A stretch of 14,183 nt of DNA from Bacteroidales bacterium UBA3868. GTDB taxonomy: Bacteria; Bacteroidota; Bacteroidia; Bacteroidales; WCHB1-69. The notes beneath the pieces were generated by a model. That model did not search any database. It saw nothing but the letters and a program-made list of their open reading frames with translations, and was not told where the DNA came from. The stretch is from positions 1 to 14,183 of the forward strand of contig DGGS01000028.1 of NCBI GenBank assembly GCA_002392325.1, written 5' to 3'. Below are positions 6,416 to 14,183 of the stretch, one piece after another. Position 1 is the first letter of the stretch. Each line of letters starts with the position of its first letter. A program made the position numbers and the translations under genes.

Positions 6416-9013
6416 TTATTTTTTGTAGAACACGAACTTGCCGTCCTCAACCGAATCCACCATAATGGTGCTGTCATGCTCAATATCCTCTGCCAGAATG
6501 AGTTTCGACAACTCATTGAGGATGCGTTTCTGGATGACACGCTTCAGCGGACGGGCGCCGTACACGGGGTCGTAACCCAGCTGCAGCAGCAAATCCAATG
6601 CGTACTGACTGAACTCCAATTTGATATTGCGGGGTTCCAGCAACTTGCCGAGTTGGGCAATCTGCAGGTCGATGATGGAACGAATCTCGCGTTTGGAGAG
6701 CGGCTGGAACATCACAATTTCGTCAATACGGTTCAGGAACTCGGGTTTCAATGTCTTTTTCAACAGATCGGTCACCTCGGCCTTAGTGCGCTCAAACACC
6801 TCAAGATCAGAGTAGTTGGCACGGTCGGCGTAGTTGTCCTGTATGATATTGGACCCCAAGTTGGAGGTCATAATGATGATGGTGTTCTTGAAGTCGGCCA
6901 CCCTGCCCTTGTTGTCGGTGAGCCGCCCGTCGTCGAGCACTTGCAGCAGCACATTGAACACATCGGGGTGCGCTTTTTCAATCTCATCGAACAGAATGAC
7001 GGAATAGGGTTTGCGGCGCACCTTTTCGGTCAGCTGACCGCCCTCATCATACCCCACATAGCCTGGGGGCGAACCGATGAGTCGGGAAACAGAATAGGAT
7101 TCCTGGAACTCACTCATATCGAAGCGGATCATAGCGTCTTCGGTATTGAACAGATATTCGGCAAGTGCCTTGGCCAGCTCGGTTTTGCCCACACCTGTGG
7201 TGCCCATGAAGATGAACGAGCCGATGGGGCGTTTGGCGTCCTGCAGACCGGCCCTGCTCCGGCGGATCGCGTCTGCCACGGCGCAAATGGCCTCGTCTTG
7301 GCCCACCACACGCTTGTGGAGTTCCTCTTCCAGATGGAGCAATTTCGATTTCTCGCTCTGCATCATCTTGGTGACGGGAATGCCGGTCCAGCGGGCCACC
7401 ACCTCGGCAATATCGTCCGCACCCACCTTCTCATCAATCATGGCATCATCGCCCTGCAAAGTCTCCAGTTCCTTCTGCAACTTCACGATCTGGTCTTCAT
7501 CATTCTTAATCAAACCATAGCGCAATTCCGCCACTCGGCCATAATTGCCTTGGCGCTCCTCATTGGTGGCTTCCAGTTTGTATTGCTCGATTTCGTCTTT
7601 GCAATGCTGGATTTTATCCATAATTTCCTTCTCACTGCGCCATTTGGTGGAGATCTCATTGCGTTTCTCCTGCAATTCGGCAATCTTCTTGCTCAACTCC
7701 TCCACTTTCTCCGTGGCGTTCTCGCGCTTGATGGCCTCACGCTCAATCTCCAACTGGCTGATTTTGTGTTCCACCTCATCCAATTCCTCTGGAACTGAGT
7801 TTATTTCCAGTTTCAACTTGGCTGCCGCCTCATCAATCAGGTCGATGGCCTTGTCGGGCAGGAAGCGGTCGCTGATATAGCGCTGCGAGAGCTCGACCGC
7901 CGCAATGATGGCCTCATCCAATATCTTAACTTTATGGTGATTCTCATAGCGTTCTTTCAATCCACGAAGAATGGAAATGGCGGAGTATTTGTCAGGCTCT
8001 TCAATCTTCACTGGTTGGAAACGACGCTCCAACGCCTTGTCTTTTTCAAAATATTTTTGGTATTCGTCCAGGGTTGTGGCACCGATGGAACGGAGTTCAC
8101 CACGCGCCAGCGCAGGTTTCAGGATATTGGCGGCATCCATGGCGCCCTCACCCGACGCGCCCGCACCCACCAAGGTGTGGATTTCATCGATGAAGAGGAT
8201 GATTTCGCCATTGGATTGGATCACCTCGTTGATAACTGCTTTCAGACGCTCCTCAAACTCACCCTTGTACTTGGCACCGGCAATCAAAGCGCCCATATCC
8301 AGCGAAAACAACTTCTTGGTTTTCAGATTCTCGGGAATGTCGCCGCTCACCAAACGCTGGGCCAGACCCTCCGCAATGGCAGTCTTGCCGACACCGGCCT
8401 CACCAATCAGAATCGGGTTGTTTTTTGTTCTTCTGGACAGGATTTGCAGCACACGGCGGATTTCCTCGTCACGGCCAATCACCGGGTCAAGTTTTCCCTG
8501 GCGCGCCATGTCGTTCAAATTCTTCGCATACTTGTTCAGCGCATTGTAGGTCTCCTCGTTGGAAGCGCTGTTCACTTTGCTGCCTTGGTGCAACTCGGCG
8601 ATGGCGCTCTTCAGTCCCTTCTCCGTCATGCCGGCATCTTTCAGAATCTGCGAGCAACGGTCATTGGCCATGAAAATACCATAAAGCAAATGTTCAAGCG
8701 AGACAAACTCGTCACCGGAATCCTGGCAGAAGATGATGGCTTTCTGCATGGCGGTTTGCGCGCTTCCCGCAAGGTAGAAGTCACCGCCCGTAACCTTGGG
8801 CAGATGTCCTATCTCACGATCCACGACAGAGGCAATCGTTTTAGGGTTACAATCCTGCTTCTTCAGCAGGAAGGGTATCACATTATCGTCCACATCCAAC
8901 ATGGACTTCAACAAATGCAGTGATTCGATCTGCTGATTCTGGTTGCGCATGGCAAGCATCTGGGCATTCGAAATCACTTCCTGGGTTTTAATCGTTAAAT
9001 TATTCGGGTTCAT
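6416..9013 (-). CDS. clpB: ATP-dependent chaperone ClpB (Hsp100 disaggregase)
   Basis: Hexameric AAA+ disaggregase that threads aggregated proteins through its pore together with DnaK/DnaJ/GrpE; cytoplasmic. The 865 residues fit the family (857-865). Domains in order: Clp N-domain (about 3-145); NBD1 with Walker A GEAGVGKT (204-211), pore loop KYKGEF (249-253 core), Walker B LFIDE (273-277) and an RR arginine finger (330-331); the coiled-coil middle domain (about 400-525, charged, with [15 protein letters not shown]); NBD2 with Walker A GTTGVGKT (604-611), pore loop GYVG (651-654), Walker B LFDE (674-677) and sensor 2 GARPLKR (819-825). The middle domain separates it from ClpA and ClpC, and there is no ClpP-binding IGF loop evident. 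The ATG at 9011-9013 is chosen because it begins the N-domain and has AAGGA 8 nt upstream. No clear promoter or CIRCE element was seen upstream. Confidence 0.97.
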   Translation of the reverse strand: MNPNNLTIKTQEVISNAQMLAMRNQNQQIESLHLLKSMLDVDDNVIPFLLKKQDCNPKTIASVVDREIGHLPKVTGGDFYLAGSAQTAMQKAIIFCQDSGDEFVSLEHLLYGIFMANDRCSQILKDAGMTEKGLKSAIAELHQGSKVNSASNEETYNALNKYAKNLNDMARQGKLDPVIGRDEEIRRVLQILSRRTKNNPILIGEAGVGKTAIAEGLAQRLVSGDIPENLKTKKLFSLDMGALIAGAKYKGEFEERLKAVINEVIQSNGEIILFIDEIHTLVGAGASGEGAMDAANILKPALARGELRSIGATTLDEYQKYFEKDKALERRFQPVKIEEPDKYSAISILRGLKERYENHHKVKILDEAIIAAVELSQRYISDRFLPDKAIDLIDEAAAKLKLEINSVPEELDEVEHKISQLEIEREAIKRENATEKVEELSKKIAELQEKRNEISTKWRSEKEIMDKIQHCKDEIEQYKLEATNEERQGNYGRVAELRYGLIKNDEDQIVKLQKELETLQGDDAMIDEKVGADDIAEVVARWTGIPVTKMMQSEKSKLLHLEEELHKRVVGQDEAICAVADAIRRSRAGLQDAKRPIGSFIFMGTTGVGKTELAKALAEYLFNTEDAMIRFDMSEFQESYSVSRLIGSPPGYVGYDEGGQLTEKVRRKPYSVILFDEIEKAHPDVFNVLLQVLDDGRLTDNKGRVADFKNTIIIMTSNLGSNIIQDNYADRANYSDLEVFERTKAEVTDLLKKTLKPEFLNRIDEIVMFQPLSKREIRSIIDLQIAQLGKLLEPRNIKLEFSQYALDLLLQLGYDPVYGARPLKRVIQKRILNELSKLILAEDIEHDSTIMVDSVEDGKFVFYKK

Positions 9014-9021
9014 AGTGTTTT

Positions 9022-9026
9022 TCCTT
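9022..9026 (-). promoter_or_regulatory. Ribosome binding site of clpB
   Basis: AAGGA on the minus strand lies 8 nt before the ATG at 9011-9013. It favours this start over in-frame ATG/TTG codons further upstream, which would add 17 residues not belonging to the Clp N-domain. Confidence 0.55.
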
Positions 9027-9150
9027 TCTTTTATGACAACTCTTTCCATCAATAATTTTGCCAAAGCATATCAACTGACAAATTGGCAGAGATAAAAGAA
9101 GAGGGAACGGACACAAGGTGAAAAGGTATGAAAGGGATGGAGTTTTTTTG

Positions 9151-9158
9151 TATTTTTG
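9151..9158 (+). promoter_or_regulatory. -7 promoter element of the porin gene
   Basis: TATTTTTG fits TAnnTTTG exactly. It is preceded by seven T residues (9143-9149) plus one G, and ends 25 nt before the chosen ATG. No TTG lies at the -33 distance. The box supports a start at 9184 rather than at the codons before it; a start at 9163 would leave almost no leader. Confidence 0.5.
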
Positions 9159-9171
9159 CGGTATGATTTTC

Positions 9172-9176
9172 AGGGA
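9172..9176 (+). promoter_or_regulatory. Ribosome binding site of the porin gene
   Basis: AGGGA lies 7 nt before the ATG at 9184. This spacing, together with the signal peptide that begins right there, decides the start in favour of 9184 over the in-frame ATG at 9163. Confidence 0.5.
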
Positions 9177-9183
9177 TAGAGAT

Positions 9184-11094
9184 ATGGCACATCCACTTCG
9201 TGCGAGAGTCTTTGCGCTCATCACCATATTATTGGCAATCAGCAGTATAGGACAGATTTTCGCACAGGAATCGGAACAAAGGGAGCGCAAGATCGACTCC
9301 GTCATGGCCCTCTCCCCCGCCTATGTGCCCGTATATACGGCCAATTTTCCCACCGTCTTTTACAATCCGCTGAAATACGACCTGCTGGACACTTCTATTT
9401 TCCACATCTCAGACTACTCCCCCTTTTATGAGGCGCCAAACATTTACCAAAGCATCGGCATCAACGGACAGGCGCACAAATCGATGGTTTTCGACTACGA
9501 GCGGAGCATCGATTTCTCCATGCTCACCCTGCCCTATCCGCTGTTTTTTAAGACACAAAAAGACCTCAAACACTACGATGTGGATTTTTCCTATACCCGT
9601 TTGGCATATACCTACGGACTCCCTTCCGAACAGAATTTCTATGCCACCCACGCCCAGAAATTCAAACACAGCGATCTGGTGGTCAACCTTATGGGAATAG
9701 GCAATACGGGATATTTTCTGCACCAGGGGGTCAACATGCTGATACTGGATGCGCTTTTCCACTATGAGACCAAGGACAGCTTGTACGGGTTTACCGTATC
9801 CTACATCCTCAACCACGCCAAGTTCTCCGAGAACGGCGGACTGAGTGATTTTCACAGTTTTGCCGACCGTGATGTGCGCGACACCAACATCACGAACAAC
9901 CTGAGCGCATTCAATGTCATGTTCAGCAATGCCTCCTCCCGCATCAACACCCACGACGCTCTTTTCCAGCAATTTGTGAACATTCGCGACAAAAATGGGC
10001 ACTATTTCGGCACCTTCACACACTCGTTCCAGTTCAAGCGCACCGGAAGTCTGTTTTCAGACTACAACCTGAACAATGATTTTTATCGCGATCATTATTA
10101 TTTCAGCACGGACACCACGAAAGACAGTCTCTACTTCTATAACATAATAAACACACTCCAGTGGTCGAACTACAATCCGATGTCGCGGCGCAGCGAACGC
10201 AACTACCAATTCCGGTTTGCTGGCGGCATCCGCCACGAGTTCGTCCACTCGCGCATGCCCCGCTACATAGCCAACAATTTCTCGCTGTTTGCCCGAGCAT
10301 CCATACGGTTGTTCTCCGTTTGGGACATTTACGGCAACTTCGCCTATTCTTTCCTGAATTACAACAAAAATGACGCTATCGCCAATGTGGCGGGCACTTT
10401 CGCCATTAACCGAAAACTGCGATCCTATCTGGGGCTGGAGGCGAACTTCTACCGCATATCCCCCGACTTCATCTTCACGCATTACAACGGTAACAACAAT
10501 TACTGGCTGAATGATTGGAAAAAGCAGAACATCCTGAAACTGGGCGCCTTCTATACCATTTTGGACTACAAAGTGAGTTTCAACTACTTCATGCTGAACC
10601 GCTATGTATTTCTGAATCATCACTTTGAACCGGAGAGTTATGAGAAATCCATCAATGTGGTGCAACTCAACCTGTTTGCTCCGTTACGCGTCAAGAATTT
10701 CATGATTGACCTCAATGTTTCCGTACAACATTCCACAAAATCATATATTGCCGTACCCATATTCGCCGGCAAATTATACGCCGCCTACCAATTCAAGATT
10801 TTCAGGAAACGCTTGAACATCCAAATCGGCGGAGACCTGATGTACAACACATTATACTATGCGGATGCCTACAATGCGCTCCTACACCAATTCTATCATC
10901 AGGGCAACGAGCAAGTGGGCAATTACCTCTACTTCGACTTGAACCTCACCTTGCGGGTGGAACGCATCGCCTTCTATGTCCGTGGCGGGAACCTGCTGGC
11001 CGGTGTGTTCAGTTTCAAATATTTCACCACGCCCTTCTACCCGATGCAGGGACGGAATCTGGAACTGGGAATCACATGGAGGTTTTATGACTAA
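9184..11094 (+). CDS. Putative outer-membrane beta-barrel porin (Porin_10-like)
   Basis: A 636-residue exported protein. Residues 1-28 form a classic Sec signal peptide: basic MAHPLRAR, a hydrophobic run through about residue 23, then a cleavage site after IFA. The mature part is rich in alternating polar/aromatic strands (for example NNFSLFARASIRLF, NFMIDLNVSVQH) separated by polar turns, as in outer-membrane barrels. It ends in LELGITWRFYD, with an aromatic residue near the C-terminus. Its length, the N-terminal DTSIFHISDYSPFYEAPN region and the ending resemble the Bacteroidetes 'putative porin' family (Porin_10). That family is defined by sequence only, so the transported solute is unknown. 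It is not a SusC/TonB receptor: no plug domain or TonB box is seen. It is transcribed divergently from clpB. I saw no clear hairpin terminator before fumC. Confidence 0.78.
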   Translation: MAHPLRARVFALITILLAISSIGQIFAQESEQRERKIDSVMALSPAYVPVYTANFPTVFYNPLKYDLLDTSIFHISDYSPFYEAPNIYQSIGINGQAHKSMVFDYERSIDFSMLTLPYPLFFKTQKDLKHYDVDFSYTRLAYTYGLPSEQNFYATHAQKFKHSDLVVNLMGIGNTGYFLHQGVNMLILDALFHYETKDSLYGFTVSYILNHAKFSENGGLSDFHSFADRDVRDTNITNNLSAFNVMFSNASSRINTHDALFQQFVNIRDKNGHYFGTFTHSFQFKRTGSLFSDYNLNNDFYRDHYYFSTDTTKDSLYFYNIINTLQWSNYNPMSRRSERNYQFRFAGGIRHEFVHSRMPRYIANNFSLFARASIRLFSVWDIYGNFAYSFLNYNKNDAIANVAGTFAINRKLRSYLGLEANFYRISPDFIFTHYNGNNNYWLNDWKKQNILKLGAFYTILDYKVSFNYFMLNRYVFLNHHFEPESYEKSINVVQLNLFAPLRVKNFMIDLNVSVQHSTKSYIAVPIFAGKLYAAYQFKIFRKRLNIQIGGDLMYNTLYYADAYNALLHQFYHQGNEQVGNYLYFDLNLTLRVERIAFYVRGGNLLAGVFSFKYFTTPFYPMQGRNLELGITWRFYD

Positions 11095-11179
11095 TAGATT
11101 AAGACGAAGAAATAAAGGAAGAAAATAATAAAAACTGATCGTTTACTCTCTTACTCAATAATTGATAATCGCTAAAACA

Positions 11180-12550
11180 ATGGAATACAGAACAGAAAAA
11201 GACACCCTTGGAGAAATGAGGGTTGAATGCGACAAATTATGGGGAGCGCAGACGCAGCGCGCCATGGAGAATTTCGTCATTGGCAAGAAGAAAATGCCGA
11301 TTGAGATCATATATGGCATTGCCTTAGCCAAAAAGGCGGCAGCCAGCGCCAATTGCGACCTTGGCGTATTGCCCGCCGACAAGCGCAACCTCATCGTACA
11401 GGCATGCGACGAGATACTCGCAGGCAAGTGGGACGACCAATTCCCACTGCATATCTGGCAAACCGGCTCAGGCACCCAAACCAACATGAATGTCAACGAG
11501 GTCATCGCCCACCTGGGGCAACTGATGAACGGTGGCAAGTTGGATGATGTGCCCTTGTATCTCTCCCCTAATGACGATGTGAACAAGTCGCAGTCCACCA
11601 ACGACATCTTCCCCACCGGCATGCGCATTGCCGCCGCAAAAATGTTGTTGGAACACACCATCCCAGCCATTGAGCGGTTAATGGAAACCTATCGCATTAA
11701 GATTGAGGAGTTTGCGGATATCAAGAAGATCGGGCGCACGCACCTGATGGATGCCACCCCACTGACTTTGGGACAGGAACTCTCCGGACACCTTTCTCAA
11801 CTGGAGCACGGACTGGAAGCCATACGCCACAGCATGCTTCATCTGATGGAGCTGCCCATCGGCGGCACGGCCGTGGGCAACGGCATCAACGCACCCGAAG
11901 GTTATGACAAACTGGCGTTACAATATATAAATACATTTACCGGACTGAATTTCACGAACACGCCCAACAAGTTTGAGGCCATGGCCACACACGACTCCAT
12001 GGCGGAAATGTCGGGAAGTTTGAAACGGTTGGCCGTTTCGCTGATGAAGATCGCCAACGACTTCCGTCTGCTGAACTCCGGACCGCGTTGCGGTTTAGGC
12101 GAAGTGATCCTGCCCGCCAACGAGCCCGGTTCCTCCATCATGCCCGGCAAGGTGAACCCCACGCAGTGCGAAGCGCTTTCACAAGTGTGCTGCCAAGTAA
12201 TCGGCAACGATGTGGCCATCACTACCGGCGCCCTGCAGGGACATCTGCAACTCAATGTGTTCATGCCGCTCATCGGGCGCAACCTGCTGCAATCATCACG
12301 ACTGCTGGCGGATGTTATCAACTCCTTCAACGACCATTGCCTGAAAGGCGTGGTCGCCAACAAAGAGCGCATCACCATGCACCTGAACAACTCCCTGATG
12401 CTCGTCACCAAACTGAGCCCGCACATCGGTTATTACAATGCCGCAAAGATTGCGCAACACGCCTTAAATGAGGGCATCACCCTCCGCGAAGCCGCCCTTG
12501 CGCTGAAACTCGTTAGCGAAGCAGATTTTGACGAGTGGATGAAATTGTAG
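11180..12550 (+). CDS. fumC: Fumarate hydratase, class II
   Basis: Oxygen-stable, iron-free homotetrameric fumarase interconverting fumarate and L-malate in the TCA cycle or in its reductive branch. The 456 residues fit class II (about 460-467). Seen: GSGTQTNMNVNEV (96-108), KSQSTNDIFPTG (136-147), GRTHLMDATP (185-194) with the catalytic histidine H188, GGTAVGNG (228-235) and the fumarate-lyase signature GSSIMPGKVNP (317-327) with the catalytic serine S318. H188 and S318 fall at the same numbers as in the E. coli enzyme. SGPRCGLGE and the PTQCEAL that follows the signature indicate FumC rather than aspartase. The chosen ATG (11180) gives the usual MEYRTEKDTLGEM start; a TTG at 11162 would add six residues. 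No -7 box or Shine-Dalgarno sequence is visible in the 85-base gap upstream, so read-through from the porin gene is possible. Confidence 0.96.
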   Translation: MEYRTEKDTLGEMRVECDKLWGAQTQRAMENFVIGKKKMPIEIIYGIALAKKAAASANCDLGVLPADKRNLIVQACDEILAGKWDDQFPLHIWQTGSGTQTNMNVNEVIAHLGQLMNGGKLDDVPLYLSPNDDVNKSQSTNDIFPTGMRIAAAKMLLEHTIPAIERLMETYRIKIEEFADIKKIGRTHLMDATPLTLGQELSGHLSQLEHGLEAIRHSMLHLMELPIGGTAVGNGINAPEGYDKLALQYINTFTGLNFTNTPNKFEAMATHDSMAEMSGSLKRLAVSLMKIANDFRLLNSGPRCGLGEVILPANEPGSSIMPGKVNPTQCEALSQVCCQVIGNDVAITTGALQGHLQLNVFMPLIGRNLLQSSRLLADVINSFNDHCLKGVVANKERITMHLNNSLMLVTKLSPHIGYYNAAKIAQHALNEGITLREAALALKLVSEADFDEWMKL

Positions 12551-12578
12551 AAGTTTCAGGTTTCAAAGTTAAAAGTTC
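12551..12578. repeat. Short 7-bp repeat, four units, after fumC
   Basis: Directly after the fumC stop codon, four heptamers follow in phase: AAGTTTC, AGGTTTC, AAAGTTA, AAAGTTC. The tract is short and could be chance. It has the same period as the array upstream of the MurU-like gene and adjoins the 9-bp array that follows. Confidence 0.4.
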
Positions 12579-12598
12579 ATAAAACCCCATAACCTAAT

Positions 12599-12666
12599 CC
12601 CTTTTACCCCATTTACCTTTTACCAATTTCACCCATTTCACCAACTTCACCCCTTTCGCCCTTTCC
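12599..12666. repeat. Degenerate 9-bp tandem repeat array abutting prsW
   Basis: On the plus strand, nonamers such as CCCTTTTAC, CCCATTTAC, CAATTTCAC, CCATTTCAC, CAACTTCAC and CCCTTTCGC follow one another, with one shortened unit of 7 bases (12617-12623). They end in CCTTTCC at 12660-12666. The consensus is near CCAWTTCAC. The strand is almost free of G. The array runs to within three bases of the prsW start codon, so there is no room for a purine-rich ribosome binding site. Confidence 0.75.
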
Positions 12667-12669
12667 ATC

Positions 12670-13359
12670 ATGTCCATCATTCTTATAGCATCATTCGCGC
12701 CGGTCATCTTCCTGTTGATTTACATTTATTCCAAGGACAGGTTCCAAAAGGAGCCGCTGCCCATGCTGCTTAAAGCCCTGCTGGGTGGTGTGCTGGCTGC
12801 TGGTTTGGATGTGTTGCTCCTTACCGTTCTGAATGTCGAAAGGTTAGGCGACACTTCATTGCCACTGCACCAGGCGCTGTTTCAGGCGTTTTGCATGGCC
12901 GCCATGCCCGAGGAGTTCTGCAAACTGGTGTTCCTGTACCTTTTCATCTGGAAAAGCCAGTATTTTGACGAATACTACGACGGATTGGAATATGCGGCAT
13001 GCGTGGGTCTGGGGTTCGCCGGATTGGAGAATATCCTGTATGTGATGCAGGGTGGTCTGGGTGTGGCGGTGAGCCGCGCGTTGTTCGCCGTGCCCGCCCA
13101 TTTCTTTTTCGCCATCTTCATGGGATATTTCTTTGCCCTCGCCAAATTCAGGCCTTCAAAAAAACACTTCTATCTTTTCCTCGCCTTCCTTATTCCAGTC
13201 ATCATGCACGGTATTTACGACTTCGTGCTCATGTATGCCGAATTGATTCAAGGCACTGACACCATCACCGCCTCATTACTGAATCTGGGATTCTTCATCT
13301 TCTTCATTTTCATTTGGAAAAGGGCGAAACGAAGAATCAACAATACCGTGGGGCAATAA
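12670..13359 (+). CDS. prsW: PrsW family glutamic-type intramembrane protease
   Basis: A 229-residue polytopic inner-membrane protein with about seven hydrophobic segments. PrsW of Bacillus subtilis makes the site-1 cut in the anti-sigma factor RsiW; the family belongs to the CPBP/Rce1-like membrane protease clan. The family motifs are present: PEEFCK (80-85, with E81, E82 and K85), GFAGLEN (115-121, FxxxE with E120), PAHFFFAIFMGY (142-153, H144) and MHGIYDF (179-185, H180). A DRFQKEP element (23-29) after TM1 is also typical of the family. The target is unknown, and no sigma or anti-sigma gene lies in the window. The ATG follows the 9-bp repeat array after only three bases. Without a visible promoter it is probably co-transcribed with fumC. 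The symbol is by family, not by proven function. Confidence 0.85.
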   Translation: MSIILIASFAPVIFLLIYIYSKDRFQKEPLPMLLKALLGGVLAAGLDVLLLTVLNVERLGDTSLPLHQALFQAFCMAAMPEEFCKLVFLYLFIWKSQYFDEYYDGLEYAACVGLGFAGLENILYVMQGGLGVAVSRALFAVPAHFFFAIFMGYFFALAKFRPSKKHFYLFLAFLIPVIMHGIYDFVLMYAELIQGTDTITASLLNLGFFIFFIFIWKRAKRRINNTVGQ

Positions 13360-13361
13360 AA

Positions 13362-13387
13362 CAGGAATGGACTCCTGCACTTTTTTT
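13362..13387 (+). terminator. Possible weak terminator after prsW
   Basis: A 5-bp inverted repeat CAGGA (13362-13366) / TCCTG (13373-13377) with a 6-nt loop is followed after three bases by seven T residues (13381-13387). The stem is short, so termination would be inefficient. The T-tract also lies just upstream of the -7 box of the next gene. Confidence 0.35.
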
Positions 13388-13389
13388 CT

Positions 13390-13397
13390 TACTTTTG
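13390..13397 (+). promoter_or_regulatory. -7 promoter element of the malic enzyme gene
   Basis: TACTTTTG fits TAnnTTTG exactly and ends 22 nt before the ATG at 13420, the same distance as in recJ. It follows a T7 tract by two bases. No TTG is found at the -33 position. Confidence 0.5.
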
Positions 13398-13419
13398 CCA
13401 ATTCATTAAAAGCACCAAT

Positions 13420-14183
13420 ATGACCGATATTCTTTCCTTAGACAATATTGAAAAACTCTTCCCTGCAGATTTCACGGAAGAGCAGAAAGCCAAAGCCAAA
13501 ACACTGTTTTACAAGAAGATGTCCATTGCGGCACACGAGTATTATGGTGGAAAAATGCAAACTTTGCCCAAAGCGCCCATCTACGGGTTCAACTGGTTTA
13601 ATGTGTGGTACACCCCGGGCGTTTCCGCCGTATCCACGACCATTCGTGACAACAACGACCGTTCGTTCTACCTCAGCAACCGCTCCAACTTGGTGGCCGT
13701 GGTGAGCGACAGCACGCGCGTGCTGGGCGACGGCGACTGCACCCCTCCCGGCGGACTGGGTGTCATGGAAGGCAAAGCCATGCTGATGAAATATTTGGGT
13801 GGCGTTGACTCCGTCCCTTTGTGCATCGACAGCCGTGACGAAAATGGCGAGCATCAGGCCGACAAACTGATTGAGTTTGTGAAGATGGTGCAACACAGTT
13901 TCGGCGCCATCAATCTGGAGGACATCTCACAGCCCAACTGCTATCGCGTGCTGGACACGCTGCGCGAGGAGTGTGTGATTCCCGTGTGGCACGACGACGC
14001 ACAAGGCACCGCCTGTGTGACACTGGCCGGACTCATCAACGCTTTGAAAATTGTGGGCAAGAAGATGGAAGACATCAAAGTGGTGCTTTACGGCGCCGGC
14101 GCAGCAAACACCACCATCGCCCGTCTGATGATCACCGACGGCGTGAAAGCGGAAAACATCGTGATTTTTGACACCAAAGGCAC
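13420..14183 (+). CDS. NAD(P)-dependent malic enzyme, 3' end beyond the window
   Basis: Oxidative decarboxylation of L-malate to pyruvate and CO2 with NAD(P)+ and a divalent metal; cytoplasmic. 254 codons are present, covering the malic N-terminal domain and the start of the NAD(P)-binding domain. Seen: NVWYTPGVSAV (61-71) with the catalytic tyrosine Y64, LVAVVSDSTRVLG (91-103), VMEGKAMLMKYLGGVD (115-130) with the catalytic lysine K119, INLEDI (164-169) with metal ligands E166 and D167, WHDDAQGTAC (190-199) and the Rossmann turn GAGAAN (225-230). Two motifs deviate from the common forms: GDGDCTP in place of GLGNIGP-like, and HDDAQGTA in place of HDDQHGTA. The ATG at 13420 begins an alpha-helical lead-in and sits 22 nt after a -7 box. 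The phosphotransacetylase-like tail found in MaeB types cannot be judged here. Cofactor choice is not evident. Confidence 0.9.
   Translation, partial: MTDILSLDNIEKLFPADFTEEQKAKAKTLFYKKMSIAAHEYYGGKMQTLPKAPIYGFNWFNVWYTPGVSAVSTTIRDNNDRSFYLSNRSNLVAVVSDSTRVLGDGDCTPPGGLGVMEGKAMLMKYLGGVDSVPLCIDSRDENGEHQADKLIEFVKMVQHSFGAINLEDISQPNCYRVLDTLREECVIPVWHDDAQGTACVTLAGLINALKIVGKKMEDIKVVLYGAGAANTTIARLMITDGVKAENIVIFDTKG

Larger units (their letters stand above)
9014..9183. other. Divergent intergenic region between clpB and the porin gene
   Basis: This 170-base gap must carry the promoters of both divergent genes. On the rightward side a -7 box is visible at 9151-9158. On the leftward side only weak look-alikes occur, for example TATGCTTTG, which has one base too many between TA and TTTG. 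No inverted repeat of the CIRCE type and no other recognisable heat-shock operator was found, so how clpB is induced is not evident. Confidence 0.5.

Noticed and set aside
6380..7798. Long plus-strand open frame (472 codons) opposite clpB
   Set aside because: It begins inside the clpB terminator and is complementary to conserved ClpB motifs; low-complexity His/Leu/Gln translation shows it is a shadow.
7934..8923. Plus-strand open frame (329 codons) opposite the 5' half of clpB
   Set aside because: Fully inside the conserved ClpB N-domain and NBD1 coding sequence; no start signal or motif of its own.
9064..9085. Weak TATGCTTTG as a clpB promoter
   Set aside because: It has three bases between TA and TTTG instead of two and no TTG at the correct distance.
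13971..14171. Plus-strand open frame in a second frame inside the malic enzyme gene
   Set aside because: Arg/His-rich out-of-frame translation of a clearly coding malic enzyme segment.

Overview
The window reads as a chromosomal segment of a Bacteroidetes (probably Bacteroidales) bacterium. Three things point there. Four gene starts are preceded at short distance by the TAnnTTTG -7 element used by the Bacteroidetes housekeeping sigma factor. Shine-Dalgarno sequences are scarce. The protein types also fit, notably the large outer-membrane 'putative porin' and a DnaA whose layout resembles Bacteroides DnaA. Nothing here (no integrase, IS, tRNA, rRNA or CRISPR) marks a mobile or accessory region. 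It is mostly housekeeping sequence, and I did not find a convincing undescribed system in it.

Layout. The left end (1-468, +) holds the 3' part of a nitroreductase-family gene, which meets a leftward block tail to tail with an 11-bp overlap. The leftward block (458-9013, -) contains, in transcription order, clpB (disaggregase), pcm (isoaspartyl protein repair), a MurU-like sugar-1-phosphate nucleotidyltransferase, dnaA (replication initiator), recJ (5'-3' ssDNA exonuclease) and a cation diffusion facilitator transporter. recJ and the transporter are coupled end to start. clpB ends in a strong intrinsic terminator whose T-tract abuts the -7 box of pcm. From a divergent point at about 9014-9183 the rest runs rightward: a Porin_10-like outer-membrane protein, fumC (class II fumarase), a PrsW-type intramembrane protease and the 5' part of a malic enzyme gene that leaves the window.

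How the genes relate. clpB and pcm are both protein-quality functions. dnaA and recJ are both DNA replication and repair. fumC and the malic enzyme carry fumarate to malate to pyruvate, with prsW lying between them. The transporter and MurU-like gene are general housekeeping.

Points worth a second look are a DnaA Walker A motif lacking its first glycine, a CDF transporter with Gln in place of the TM2 metal-binding His/Asp, and a malic enzyme with unusual active-site motifs. At DNA level there are two degenerate short-tandem-repeat arrays (7-bp and 9-bp periods) in intergenic gaps, T7 tracts just upstream of three -7 boxes, and a compact terminator-promoter junction. No gene-free stretch exceeds 300 bases; the longest gaps are about 190 bases (upstream of dnaA) and 170 bases (between clpB and the porin).
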